Part shown: positions 35,478-43,659 of the stretch, piece after piece
Position numbering within the stretch: position 1 is the stretch's first letter
Layout of the letters: every line of letters begins with the position of its first letter
Source: Xylophilus sp. GW821-FHT01B05
GTDB lineage: Bacteria; Pseudomonadota; Gammaproteobacteria; Burkholderiales; Burkholderiaceae_C
DNA length: 64,000 bases
Assembly (NCBI GenBank): GCA_038961845.1
Contig: CP152408.1
Location: forward strand, 5,642,001 to 5,706,000
Reading direction: 5' to 3'
The notes under the pieces: generated by a model
What the model was told of the DNA's origin: nothing
Database searches by the model: none
Seen by the model: the letters and a program-made list of their open reading frames with translations, nothing else
Made by a program: the position numbers and the translations under genes

Positions 35478-36986
35478 ATGTTTCCCATCGATTTCTTCTG
35501 GCGCGCGGCCGAGCGCTGGCCCGGCAACATCGCCATCGACACGCCCGGCGGCGGCATCCGCTACGACGCGCTGGCCGCGCAGGTGTCGGCACTGGCCGCA
35601 GCCCTCAACGCGCTCGACCCGACACCGCAAAGCCGCGTGGGCATCTGCGCCAAGAACAGCGCCGAGCACATCGCCGTGCTGCTGGCGGTGCTGGCCTGCG
35701 GCAAGGTCTGGGTGCCGCTGAACCCGCAAAGCACGCGCCCGGAGATACGCCGCATCATCGATGCGACCGAGCCCTCCATCCTGGTGCTGGACACGGCCTG
35801 CGCCGAGCTGCTGCTGGATGCCCCCGGCGCGCGCATCTACAGCGGCGCCGCGCCCCAGGGCGAGCCCACCCTTGCCGCGCTGACGGCGCAACACGCCGGC
35901 GCGCCGCGCCCGGTCTTCGACCTGCCGCTGGACGCCACGCAGGCCATCAAGTTCACCGGCGGCACCACGGGTGCCCCCAAGGGCGTGATGCAGCCCTACC
36001 GCGCCTGGATGGCCAATATCGCCAACCAGATCCAGGCCTGGGGTTTTGACGAACACGAGCGCTACATCGTGGCCGCGCCGATCACCCATGGCACCTCGAC
36101 CTACCTGCTGCCCATCCTGGCGCAGGGCGGCTGCCACGTGGTGCTGGCCGGTGCGGGTGCCGAGGCGGTGCGCTCGGCGTTCAAGGAGCGCGGCGGCACG
36201 GTGTGCTTCATGCCACCCACGCTGGTCTACATGCTGATGGCGCTGCCTGGTGCATCGCGCGCGGATTTCCCGCAGCTGCGCCGGCTGATCTACGGCGGCG
36301 CGCCGATGCCGCCAGAAAAAATCCGCGAGGTGCGCGACTTCTTCGGCCCGGTGCTGGGCACCACCTATGGCCAGACCGAGGCGCCGCAGATCCTCACCGT
36401 GATGCGCCCCGAGGATTTCGAAGACCCGCGCAACTGGGCCGCCGTGGGCCGCAGCACCTGGTTCAACGACGTCGCCGTCATGGCGCCCGATGGCCGGCTG
36501 CTGCCCACCGGCGAGGTGGGTGAAGTCGTGGCGCGCGGCGATCTGCTGATGACCGGCTACTGGCGCCTGCCCGAGAAGACGGCAGAGACCCTGGTGAACG
36601 GCTGGCTGCACACCGGCGACCGCGGCCTGATCGACGCGCGCGGCTACCTTTACTTGAAGGACCGGCTGAAGGACATGGTCATCACCGGCGGCTTCAACGT
36701 CTACCCGGTGGACGTGGAGAACGCGCTGGGCCAGCACCCCGCCGTGCACGAATGCGCGGTGTTTGGCGTGCCTGACGACAAGTGGGGCGAGGCCGTGCAT
36801 GCCGGCGTGCAGCTGCGCCCCGGCATGCAGGCCAGCGCGGCCGAGCTGATTGCCTTTGTGCGCGAGCGCCTGGGCCCGGTGCAAACGCCTAAGCACATCC
36901 ATTTCCATGACAGCCTGCCGCGCTCGCCCGTGGGCAAGGTGCTCAAGACCGCCGTGCGCGACCGCGCCATTGCTTCTATCGCCTGA
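35478..36986 (+). CDS. Acyl-CoA synthetase (AMP-forming, ANL family)
   Basis: A 502-residue ligase that joins an organic acid to CoA through an acyl-adenylate. Motifs: FTGGTTGAPKGVM (P-loop, near residue 158), TTYGQTEAPQIL (near 295), the hinge YLYLKDRLKDMVITGGFNVYP (split here as YLYLKDRLKDM and VITGGFNVYP, near 395-412) and the catalytic Lys in PVGKVLKTAVRD. It is only distantly similar to the fadD-like protein at 13240. AAGGAG precedes the gene. Context points to a carboxylate delivered by the receptor upstream; chain length is unknown. Confidence 0.9.
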   Translation: MFPIDFFWRAAERWPGNIAIDTPGGGIRYDALAAQVSALAAALNALDPTPQSRVGICAKNSAEHIAVLLAVLACGKVWVPLNPQSTRPEIRRIIDATEPSILVLDTACAELLLDAPGARIYSGAAPQGEPTLAALTAQHAGAPRPVFDLPLDATQAIKFTGGTTGAPKGVMQPYRAWMANIANQIQAWGFDEHERYIVAAPITHGTSTYLLPILAQGGCHVVLAGAGAEAVRSAFKERGGTVCFMPPTLVYMLMALPGASRADFPQLRRLIYGGAPMPPEKIREVRDFFGPVLGTTYGQTEAPQILTVMRPEDFEDPRNWAAVGRSTWFNDVAVMAPDGRLLPTGEVGEVVARGDLLMTGYWRLPEKTAETLVNGWLHTGDRGLIDARGYLYLKDRLKDMVITGGFNVYPVDVENALGQHPAVHECAVFGVPDDKWGEAVHAGVQLRPGMQASAAELIAFVRERLGPVQTPKHIHFHDSLPRSPVGKVLKTAVRDRAIASIA

Positions 36987-37000
36987 TGAAGGAACCCTCT

Positions 37001-37774
37001 ATGACCAACACGCCCACCACCCGCCTCTGCACCCACACCCTCACCAGCCTGCACTACCGCGATGCCAACCTGGTCGAAGACCTGATGGGCAAGAAGAGCT
37101 TCACCGAAGTGATGCTGATGCAGATCCTGGGCCGCAACCCGCGCGGCGTGGACCTGCGCATCACCGACGTGGTGCTGATCGTGCTGATGGAGCACGGCCT
37201 GACACCCAGCGCCATTGCCACGCGCCTGATCTACATGAGCGCACCCGAGAACCTGCAGGGCGCGGTATCGGCCGGGCTGCTGGCGGTGGGCAGCTCTTTT
37301 GTCGGCACCATGGAGAACTGCTCGCGCCTGCTGGACCGCATTGGCGCGGCAGCCGACCCGGAGGCCGAGGCGCAAGAGATCGCACGCGAGCACAAGGCCT
37401 TGAAAATCCCGGTGCCAGGCTTTGGCCATCACCTGCACAAGCCGGTAGACCCACGCGCTTACAAGCTGCTGGACCTGGCGCGTGCCGAGCCGGATCTGGC
37501 GGGCGACAAGATCCGCGCGCTGGAGTGCCTGTCGCGCGCAGTGGATGCCGCCGCCGGGCGCCCGATCACCCTCAACGCCACCGGCGCCGTGGCCGCCCTG
37601 CTGGGCGAGATCGGCGTGCCCACCAACGTGATGCGCGGCTTTGCCGTGATCTCACGCGCGGCGGGCCTGGTGGCGCACATCGTCGAAGAGCAGCAAAGCC
37701 CGTCGGGGCGCTTTATCTGGGACACCATCGAGCACGCCATTCCCTATGTGGGTGAAGGCGGCCAGGCCGCATGA
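37001..37774 (+). CDS. Citryl-CoA lyase-like protein (citrate synthase superfamily)
   Basis: A 257-residue protein related to the small citrate-synthase-fold lyases annotated as citryl-CoA lyase. It shows GRNPRGVDLRITDVVLIVLMEHGL (in two parts around residue 45-65), a VPGFGHHLHKPVDPRA motif with the catalytic His region near 145, and NATGAVAALLGEIG. It is far shorter than citrate synthase (about 430). It would cleave a CoA-activated 3-hydroxy acid, giving acetyl-CoA plus an oxo acid. The ATG at 37001 was chosen for AAGGA 7 bases before; an ATG at 36986 overlaps the ligase stop. Confidence 0.85.
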   Translation: MTNTPTTRLCTHTLTSLHYRDANLVEDLMGKKSFTEVMLMQILGRNPRGVDLRITDVVLIVLMEHGLTPSAIATRLIYMSAPENLQGAVSAGLLAVGSSFVGTMENCSRLLDRIGAAADPEAEAQEIAREHKALKIPVPGFGHHLHKPVDPRAYKLLDLARAEPDLAGDKIRALECLSRAVDAAAGRPITLNATGAVAALLGEIGVPTNVMRGFAVISRAAGLVAHIVEEQQSPSGRFIWDTIEHAIPYVGEGGQAA

Positions 37775-38592
37775 GCACGCGGCCGCCGGCGCTGCCGCTG
37801 GACCTGTCGGGCCGCGTCGTCTTCGTTGCCGGCGCGGGCTCGGCCGGCCCGGGCTGGAGCATTGGCCGCGCCTCCAGCCTCACCTACGCCCGGCTGGGCG
37901 CGCAGGTCTGCGTGGTGGACCGTGACGCGGCCTCGGCCAACGAGACCACCGCGCTGATCCAAACCGAGGGCGGCACGGCCCAGACCTTCATCGGCGATGT
38001 GGCAGAACCCGCCGACGTGCTGCGGCTCTTTGCCCAGGCGCGCGAGCGCTTTGGTGCCATCGACGTGTTGCACCACAACGTCGGCATCGGCAAGACCGGC
38101 GGCCCCATGGAGACCAGCGCCGAGGACTTTGACCGCATCCACAGCGTGAACGTGCGCAGCCTGCTGCTGGCATCGCAGCAAGTGCTGCCCGGCATGGTGG
38201 AGCGCGGGCGCGGCGCCATCATCGCCGTATCGTCCATTGCCGCCATGCGCTATCTAGGCTACCCACACCTGGCCTACGGCGTGACCAAGGCGGCGGTCAC
38301 CCACTTCACGCGCATGTTGGCGCAGCAGTACGCAACCCAGGGCGTGCGCGCCAACACCGTGGTGCCGGGGTTGATCGATACGCCACGCATCGCCACCACG
38401 GTGGCCAAGATGTTCTCTGCCACCGACCTGGACGAGGCCCGCGCCGCCCGTGCACGCCAGGTGCCCATGGGCCGCATGGGCACGGCCTGGGATGTGGCGC
38501 ATGCCTGCGCTTTTCTGGCCAGTGATGCGGCGGCTTATGTCACGGGGACTGAGTTGGTGGTGGATGGCGGGATTACGGGCAAGTTTGTTTGA
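37771..38592 (+). CDS. Short-chain dehydrogenase/reductase (SDR)
   Basis: A 273-residue NAD(P)-dependent oxidoreductase. The glycine-rich motif is unusual, GAGSAGPGWSIGRA (residues 21-34), longer than the usual TGxxxGxG; the NNAG motif is replaced by HHNVGIG; the catalytic Ser lies in AVSSIAA and Tyr/Lys in YGVTKAA. The C-terminal TGTELVVDGGITG is typical. Its ATGA start overlaps the stop of the lyase gene, so it belongs to the same operon and may oxidise or reduce a hydroxy or oxo acid intermediate. Confidence 0.9.
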   Translation: MSTRPPALPLDLSGRVVFVAGAGSAGPGWSIGRASSLTYARLGAQVCVVDRDAASANETTALIQTEGGTAQTFIGDVAEPADVLRLFAQARERFGAIDVLHHNVGIGKTGGPMETSAEDFDRIHSVNVRSLLLASQQVLPGMVERGRGAIIAVSSIAAMRYLGYPHLAYGVTKAAVTHFTRMLAQQYATQGVRANTVVPGLIDTPRIATTVAKMFSATDLDEARAARARQVPMGRMGTAWDVAHACAFLASDAAAYVTGTELVVDGGITGKFV

Positions 38593-38601
38593 TGGATTTT
38601 G

Positions 38602-38658
38602 ATGAAATATGCCTCTATCCCAGGTTCTGCCTGGGCTATTAGCTATTAATTTGATAGT
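38602..38658. repeat. Dispersed repeat family A, copy 4
   Basis: ATGCCTCTATCCCAGGTTCT followed by GCCTGGGCTATTAGCTATTA; CCCAGG (38619-38624) pairs with CCTGGG. It starts 10 bases after the SDR stop and could end that operon's transcript. Confidence 0.75.
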
Positions 38659-38679
38659 TTCGCCTTGCTGGCGGCGCAA

Positions 38680-39042
38680 GCGGACAGCCAGTCCCCACCC
38701 CAGCCCTCCCCCAGCGGGGGAGGGAGTACACGCGGGCCGAGCGCAGCGATGGCCCGTGTGGCTGTCCCGGGGTCCCCTCTGTGGCGTTGAGGAGCGCAGG
38801 AATCGGCAGGTTGCCCGCAGCGAAGCGAAGGGACGGCGAGGACTGTTTGAGCGCAGCGAGTTCCGCAGCCGCCTGCCGATTCCGAGCACCGCAAAGCAGT
38901 CCGGCAAAGCCGGACCGCCACAGTGGGGTCGCCTTTTCTTTGCCTACTTTCTTTTGGCGAAGCAAAAGAACAGTAGGTCGCCCGCCGGGGCGAACTCCCG
39001 GCACCCGCCGCCCGCAAGGCAAGCAAGCCTGAATATCTCAAA
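38680..39042. repeat. Dispersed repeat family C, copy 3 (inverted)
   Basis: Reverse orientation relative to copies 1 and 2: ATGGCCCGTGTGGCTGTCCC, then CTTTCTTTTGGCGAAGC, CGCCCGCCGGGGCGAAC, and GAATATCTCAAAGC at its right end. The left side begins with CCCTCCCCCAGCGGGGGAGG, not seen in the other copies, and the outer inverted repeat is missing. It fills the gap between family A copy 4 and mnmA; no gene was seen there. Confidence 0.65.
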
Positions 39043-39088
39043 GCCCCACCCCATTGCCCCGCCACCAGCCAGGGCTCGCCCCAAAAAA

Positions 39089-39094
39089 TACAAT
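39089..39094 (+). promoter_or_regulatory. -10 hexamer TACAAT close to the mnmA start
   Basis: TACAAT ends seven bases before the mnmA ATG (39102), so the transcript would start at about the A of ATG. No Shine-Dalgarno sequence lies between. A -35 element could not be recognised. Confidence 0.4.
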
Positions 39095-39101
39095 CCCCGC
39101 A

Positions 39102-40229
39102 ATGAATGCACATCCCAAGCAGCGCGTCGTCGTCGGCCTGAGCGGCGGCGTCGACTCTGCCGTCACCGCCCATTTGCTGAAGCAGCAAGGCCACGAAGTG
39201 GTCGGCATCTTCATGAAAAACTGGGAAGACGACGACGACAGCGAGTTCTGCTCCTCCAACATCGACTTTGTCGACGCCGCCGCCGTGGCCGACGTGCTGG
39301 GCATAGAGATCGAGCACGTCAACTTCGCGGCCGACTACAAGGACCGCGTGTTTGCCGAGTTCCTGCGCGAATACCAGGCTGGCCGCACGCCCAACCCCGA
39401 CGTGCTGTGCAATGCCGAGATCAAGTTCAAGGCCTTCCTGGACCACGCCATGCGCCTGGGCGCCGAGAAGATCGCCACCGGGCACTACGCCCGCGTGCGC
39501 TTTGACGCGGCCTCGCAGCGCTACCAGTTGCTCAAGGGCCTGGACCCGTCCAAGGACCAGAGCTACTTTCTGCACCGGCTGAACCAGGCGCAGCTCAGCA
39601 AGACCCTGTTCCCGGTGGGCGAGCTGCACAAGACCGAGGTGCGCCGCATCGCGGAAGAAATCGGCCTGCCCAATGCCAAGAAGAAGGACTCGACCGGCAT
39701 CTGCTTCATTGGCGAGCGGCCGTTTCGAGAATTTCTCAACCGCTACATCAGCAAGGAGCCGGGCACCATCCAGGACGAGCGCGGCCGCACGCTGGGCCGG
39801 CACGAGGGCCTGAGCTTCTACACCCTGGGCCAGCGCCAGGGGCTGGGCATAGGCGGCATCAAGGAGAAGGGCGCGCAGCGCGGCGGCGGCGAGCACGCGC
39901 CGTGGTTTGTGGCGCACAAGGACGTGGAGAAGAACGTGCTGCGCGTGGTGCAAGGCCATGACCACCCCTGGCTGCTGTCGCACCGGCTCACGGCCGATGA
40001 CACCAGCTGGGTGGCCGGCAGCGCCCCCACCAGCACCACGCTGGCCGCCAAGACCCGCTACCGCCAGGTCGACGCCGCCTGCAGCTTTGCGCCGGCGGGC
40101 GACGGCTTCGCGCTGGCCTTCCCCGATGCCCAGTGGGCCGTCACGCCCGGCCAGTCGGCCGTGCTGTACGACGGCGAGGTATGCCTGGGCGGCGGGGTGA
40201 TTGCGTCGGCGGAAACCTTGGCGGTTTGA
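39102..40229 (+). CDS. mnmA: tRNA-specific 2-thiouridylase MnmA
   Basis: A 375-residue enzyme that puts sulfur at position 2 of the wobble uridine in tRNAs for Lys, Glu and Gln. The ATP PP-loop GLSGGVDSA lies at residues 13-21. The catalytic Cys pair is in [12 protein letters not shown] and [13 protein letters not shown]. The family elements KNWEDDD, GHYAR and [11 protein letters not shown] are present, as is the C-terminal barrel with [16 protein letters not shown]. Stand-alone gene with a -10-like hexamer right before the start; family A copy 5 follows. Confidence 0.96.
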   Translation: MNAHPKQRVVVGLSGGVDSAVTAHLLKQQGHEVVGIFMKNWEDDDDSEFCSSNIDFVDAAAVADVLGIEIEHVNFAADYKDRVFAEFLREYQAGRTPNPDVLCNAEIKFKAFLDHAMRLGAEKIATGHYARVRFDAASQRYQLLKGLDPSKDQSYFLHRLNQAQLSKTLFPVGELHKTEVRRIAEEIGLPNAKKKDSTGICFIGERPFREFLNRYISKEPGTIQDERGRTLGRHEGLSFYTLGQRQGLGIGGIKEKGAQRGGGEHAPWFVAHKDVEKNVLRVVQGHDHPWLLSHRLTADDTSWVAGSAPTSTTLAAKTRYRQVDAACSFAPAGDGFALAFPDAQWAVTPGQSAVLYDGEVCLGGGVIASAETLAV

Positions 40230-40238
40230 GTTTTCAAG

Positions 40239-40295
40239 CGAAATATGCCTCTAGCCCTTGTCCCGCCTGGGCTTATAGCTATATACAAGATAGCA
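40239..40295. repeat. Dispersed repeat family A, copy 5
   Basis: AAATATGCCTCTAGCCCTTG followed by TCCCGCCTGGGCTTATAGCT; it lies between convergent mnmA and the potC-like gene, ten bases past the mnmA stop. Confidence 0.75.
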
Positions 40296-40312
40296 AACAA
40301 GCCCTGCCGTTC

Positions 40313-41134
40313 CTAGCGCCGCCGCCCGCGCAGCCACTCCAGCGCCAGCAGCAGCGCGGTGGTGAAGATGATCAGCAGCGTGGCAACGGCCGCGATGGTG
40401 GGCGAGATGTTCTCGCGGATGCCGGTGAACATCTGGCGTGGCAGCGTGACCTGGTCTGGCCCCGCCAGGAACAGCGTCACCACAACCTCGTCGAACGAAG
40501 TGGCAAACGCAAACAGCGCACCTGAGATCACGCCCGGCGCAATCACCGGCAGCGTGATGCGCATGAAGGTGCGGAACGGTGTCTCGCCCAGGCTCAGCGA
40601 TGCGCGCACCAGGTTGTGGTTGAAGCCGGCCAGCGTGGCGAGCACGGTGGTCAGCACAAAGGGCGCGCCCAGCGCCGCATGCACCACGATCAGCCCGAAG
40701 TAGGTGTCGGCCAGGCCCAGCGGCGCGAAGTACAGGTAGGTGGCCACGCCCACCACCACGATGGGCACCACCATGGGCGAGATCAGCACGGCCATGAGCA
40801 GGCCCTTGAAGGCAAAGCTGCTGCGCGACAAGCCCACCGCCGCCAGCGTGCCCAGCACGGTGGCCAGCACCGTGGCGGCTGGCGCGACGATGAAGCTGTT
40901 GCGCGCCGCGCGCGCCCACTCGGCTGAACTGAACAGGTCGCGGTACCAGCGCAGCGACCAGCCGGGGATCGGGTAAGCCAGGAAGGAGCTGTCAGAGAAA
41001 GACAGCGGGATCACCACCAGGATAGGTGCCAGCAAAAAGGCCAGCACTGCGACGCAGCCGGCGCGCACCGCCCACCAGCCGAGCTTGTCGGCAAAGGTGG
41101 CATAGGCCGGGAATTGGGGAAGCTTCATGTGCAT
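40313..41134 (-). CDS. potC: ABC transporter permease (spermidine/putrescine type, PotC-like)
   Basis: A 273-residue inner-membrane permease with six expected spans and the coupling loop of ABC importers (RASLSLGETPFRTFMRITLP, near residues 172-191). It belongs to the PotC/YdcV group. It is the last gene of potA-potD-potB-potC on the minus strand, separated from potB by a family B repeat. MHM gives two possible starts six bases apart (41134, 41128). The substrate is probably a polyamine or an amino acid derivative, judging from the aminotransferase next to the operon. Confidence 0.9.
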   Translation of the reverse strand: MHMKLPQFPAYATFADKLGWWAVRAGCVAVLAFLLAPILVVIPLSFSDSSFLAYPIPGWSLRWYRDLFSSAEWARAARNSFIVAPAATVLATVLGTLAAVGLSRSSFAFKGLLMAVLISPMVVPIVVVGVATYLYFAPLGLADTYFGLIVVHAALGAPFVLTTVLATLAGFNHNLVRASLSLGETPFRTFMRITLPVIAPGVISGALFAFATSFDEVVVTLFLAGPDQVTLPRQMFTGIRENISPTIAAVATLLIIFTTALLLALEWLRGRRR

Positions 41135-41195
41135 CTCAGTTTTTCATTGCGCTGCGCGCCACCCACATCACACGAAACGCAAGGCCGCGGAGCAG

Positions 41196-41296
41196 GCCAT
41201 GCCAGGGCACCCATGGAGCCGGCTTCGCCGGGCCATAGGGTGCGCCCCCTTGAGGGGGTTGGCGAAGACGCGAAGCGCGAAGCCTGGGGGTGATTT
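41196..41296. repeat. Dispersed repeat family B, copy 3
   Basis: GGAGCCGGCTTCGCCGGGCC, then CCCCCTTGAGGGGG and TTGGCGAAGACGCGAAGC, ending CCTGGGGG. Almost identical in its right half to copy 1. It sits inside an operon, between the potB and potC genes, so it must be transcribed through. Confidence 0.7.
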
Positions 41297-41301
41297 CATT
41301 T

Positions 41302-42558
41302 TTAGCCCAAGCTCAGCTCGGCCTTGCCGATGCGGCGGTACACGGCATACAGCAGCAGCGTGGCCACCAGCAGCACGGCGCCCAGCGCGCAGGCCATGCC
41401 CCAGTTGATTTCCACGTTGGTGTAGCGCGCGATGTAGTAGCTCAGCATCTGGTCGCCCGCGCCGCCGAGCAGGGCCGGCGTCACGTAGTAGCCAATGGCC
41501 AGGATGAAGACCAGCAGCGCGCCCGCGCCAATGCCCGGATAGGTCTGCGGCACATACACGCGAAAGAAGGCCGCCAGCGGCGAGCTGCCCAAGGACACGG
41601 CCGCGCGCAGGTAGGTGGGCGGCACGCTCTTCATGACGCTGTAGAGCGGCAGGATCATGAAGGGCAGCAGGATGTGCACCATGGCAATGATCACGCCGGT
41701 GCGGTTGAACAGCAGCGCCAGCGGTTGGTCGATCAAACCAATGCCCATCAGGCCGCGATTCACCAGGCCTTCGGACTGCAGCAGCACGATCCAGGCCGCC
41801 ACGCGCACCAGGATCGATGTCCAGAACGGCACCAGCACCAGGATCATCAGCACATTGGCCTTGCGCGCCGGCAGCGTCGACAGCCACCAGGCCAGCGGGT
41901 AGGCCAGCAGCAGGCAGAAGATGGTGACCACAGCGCTGATCTGGAAGGTGCGCAGCAGGATGCTGGCAAAGGCGCGCTGGTCGGCGGGCATGCGCTCTAC
42001 TTCGCCCGCCGCATCGCGCCGCAAGTCGACCGAGGCCAGCAGGTAGTCAGGCGTCCAGCGCGAGCCGTTCTTGGCAATCGCCAGCCAATACGGTGCCTCG
42101 CCCCAGCGCGGGTCCAGCGCCAGCAGGCGCGCCTTGACCTCGTCCGGTGTGCCGGCAATCGGCAGCGCCCGGAAGGTGCCCATCACCAGCGAGCGCGCAC
42201 CCGCCACCTCGGTGTTGAGGCGGCGCGCCAGCGCGCCGGCATCAGAGCTGTCGGGCAGCTTGCCAAGGTCAGCCACGATGGCGGCATAGGCCGCAGGCGC
42301 GGGCGCTTCCTTGCGGTTCCAGCCGTCCAGCGCGCGCACGGTGCGCGGCAGCGCGTTGGCCACCTCGGGGTTCTCGACCGCGCGCTGCAGCAGCGCCACG
42401 ATGGGCACCAGCAGCGTCAACAGCAAGAAGACCAGCAGCGGCAGCGTGAGCACAAAGGCGCGCCACTTGCGGCGCGACTCGGCACGCGCCAGCGCATGCT
42501 TGAGCGAGCCGGGCGGCGCCTGTGCCGCAACCTGGGGAACAGTGCTTGCCGCTTGCAT
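41302..42558 (-). CDS. potB: ABC transporter permease (spermidine/putrescine type, PotB-like)
   Basis: A 418-residue permease, much longer than E. coli PotB (about 275). The extra length is one hydrophilic stretch between the first membrane helix (residues 32-56) and the next (from about 207), about 150 residues predicted to be periplasmic. The C-terminal half is a normal permease with the coupling loop RAAVSLGSSPLAAFFRVYVP. Start ATG at 42558 is preferred to a GTG 12 bases upstream. Works with the PotC-like, PotD-like and PotA-like proteins of this operon. Confidence 0.88.
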   Translation of the reverse strand: MQAASTVPQVAAQAPPGSLKHALARAESRRKWRAFVLTLPLLVFLLLTLLVPIVALLQRAVENPEVANALPRTVRALDGWNRKEAPAPAAYAAIVADLGKLPDSSDAGALARRLNTEVAGARSLVMGTFRALPIAGTPDEVKARLLALDPRWGEAPYWLAIAKNGSRWTPDYLLASVDLRRDAAGEVERMPADQRAFASILLRTFQISAVVTIFCLLLAYPLAWWLSTLPARKANVLMILVLVPFWTSILVRVAAWIVLLQSEGLVNRGLMGIGLIDQPLALLFNRTGVIIAMVHILLPFMILPLYSVMKSVPPTYLRAAVSLGSSPLAAFFRVYVPQTYPGIGAGALLVFILAIGYYVTPALLGGAGDQMLSYYIARYTNVEINWGMACALGAVLLVATLLLYAVYRRIGKAELSLG

Positions 42559-42581
42559 GGCCTCTTTCACGGTCGTGTTGC

Positions 42582-43610
42582 TTACTGCGTGGCCCAGGAC
42601 GCAAAGCGCTTCTCCAGCGCCTCACCCTGGTCGGCCCAGAAGGCGACGTTGATCTGCAGCGCTTCCTTGGCGTTGGCCGCAGAAGTCGGCAGGTCACCCA
42701 GCACCTTGCTGCTGAGCGAGGCCAGCGCCTTGGTGTTGGTCGGGCCGTAGGCGATGTTCTGTGCGTAGACCGCCTGGTTGGCCGACTGCAGCGCAAACTG
42801 GATGTACTTGAGCGATGCCTCCTTGTTCGGCGCGCCTTTGGGGATCACCAGGTAGTCCAGGTCATAGATGCCGCCCGGCCAGAAGATCCTGAGGTTGCGG
42901 CCCTCGCGGTTGGCGGCGTCGATGCGGCCGTTGAACACTGTGGTCAGCACCACATCGCCAGCCACCAGGAACTGCGGCGGTTGCGCGCCGGCTTCCCACC
43001 ACTGGATGTTGGGCTTGAGCTCGGTCAGCTTCTTGAAGGCGCGGTCTGCGCCTTCCTTGGTGGCCAGCACCTTGTAGATGTCGGCTGGCTTCACGCCGTC
43101 GGCCATGAGCGCGAACTCGAGGTTGTAGCGCGCGCCCTTGCGCATGCCGCGCTTGCCCGGGATCTTCTTCACGTCCCAGAAATCGGCCCAGCTGGTGGGC
43201 GCAGCCTTGAGCTTGTCGCCGTTGTAGGCCATCACGGTCGACCACACGAACAGGCCTACGCCGCAATCGGTCACCGCCGCCGGCAGGAAGTCGGCCTTGT
43301 TGCCGATCTTGGCGTAGTCGAGTGTCTCGAACAGGCCCTCGTCACAGCCGCGCACCGCATCGGGCGACTCGACCTCGACCACGTCCCAGGTGACTTTCTT
43401 GGTCTCGACCATGGCCTTGATCTTGGCCTGCTCGCCGTTGTACTCAACCGGGATGATCTTGGTGCCGGTCTTCTCGTAGGGCTCGTAGTAGGCCTTCTTC
43501 TGGGCGTTGGCATTGGCGCCGCCAAAGTTGACCACGGTGAGCTGCTGCTGGGCAAAGGCCGGCAGCGCAAAGCTGGCGGCAAGGGTGCAGGCGAGAAGTG
43601 TCTTTTTCAT
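42582..43610 (-). CDS. potD: ABC transporter substrate-binding protein (PotD-like)
   Basis: A 342-residue periplasmic binding protein of the polyamine type. Signal peptide MKKTLLACTLAASFALPAFA, then QQQLTVVNFGGANANAQKKA. WDVVEVESPD, then GIYDLDYLVIPKGAPN near residue 240, match the family. It delivers its ligand to the PotB/PotC channel. Gene order receptor-after-ATPase, with gabT next to it, suggests the ligand is a polyamine or gamma-aminobutyrate-like compound, but this is inference. Confidence 0.9.
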   Translation of the reverse strand: MKKTLLACTLAASFALPAFAQQQLTVVNFGGANANAQKKAYYEPYEKTGTKIIPVEYNGEQAKIKAMVETKKVTWDVVEVESPDAVRGCDEGLFETLDYAKIGNKADFLPAAVTDCGVGLFVWSTVMAYNGDKLKAAPTSWADFWDVKKIPGKRGMRKGARYNLEFALMADGVKPADIYKVLATKEGADRAFKKLTELKPNIQWWEAGAQPPQFLVAGDVVLTTVFNGRIDAANREGRNLRIFWPGGIYDLDYLVIPKGAPNKEASLKYIQFALQSANQAVYAQNIAYGPTNTKALASLSSKVLGDLPTSAANAKEALQINVAFWADQGEALEKRFASWATQ

Positions 43611-43659
43611 GCTGAGTGCCTTCCTGGGCGATAGACGAGGATGAGGGAACGGACGGACT

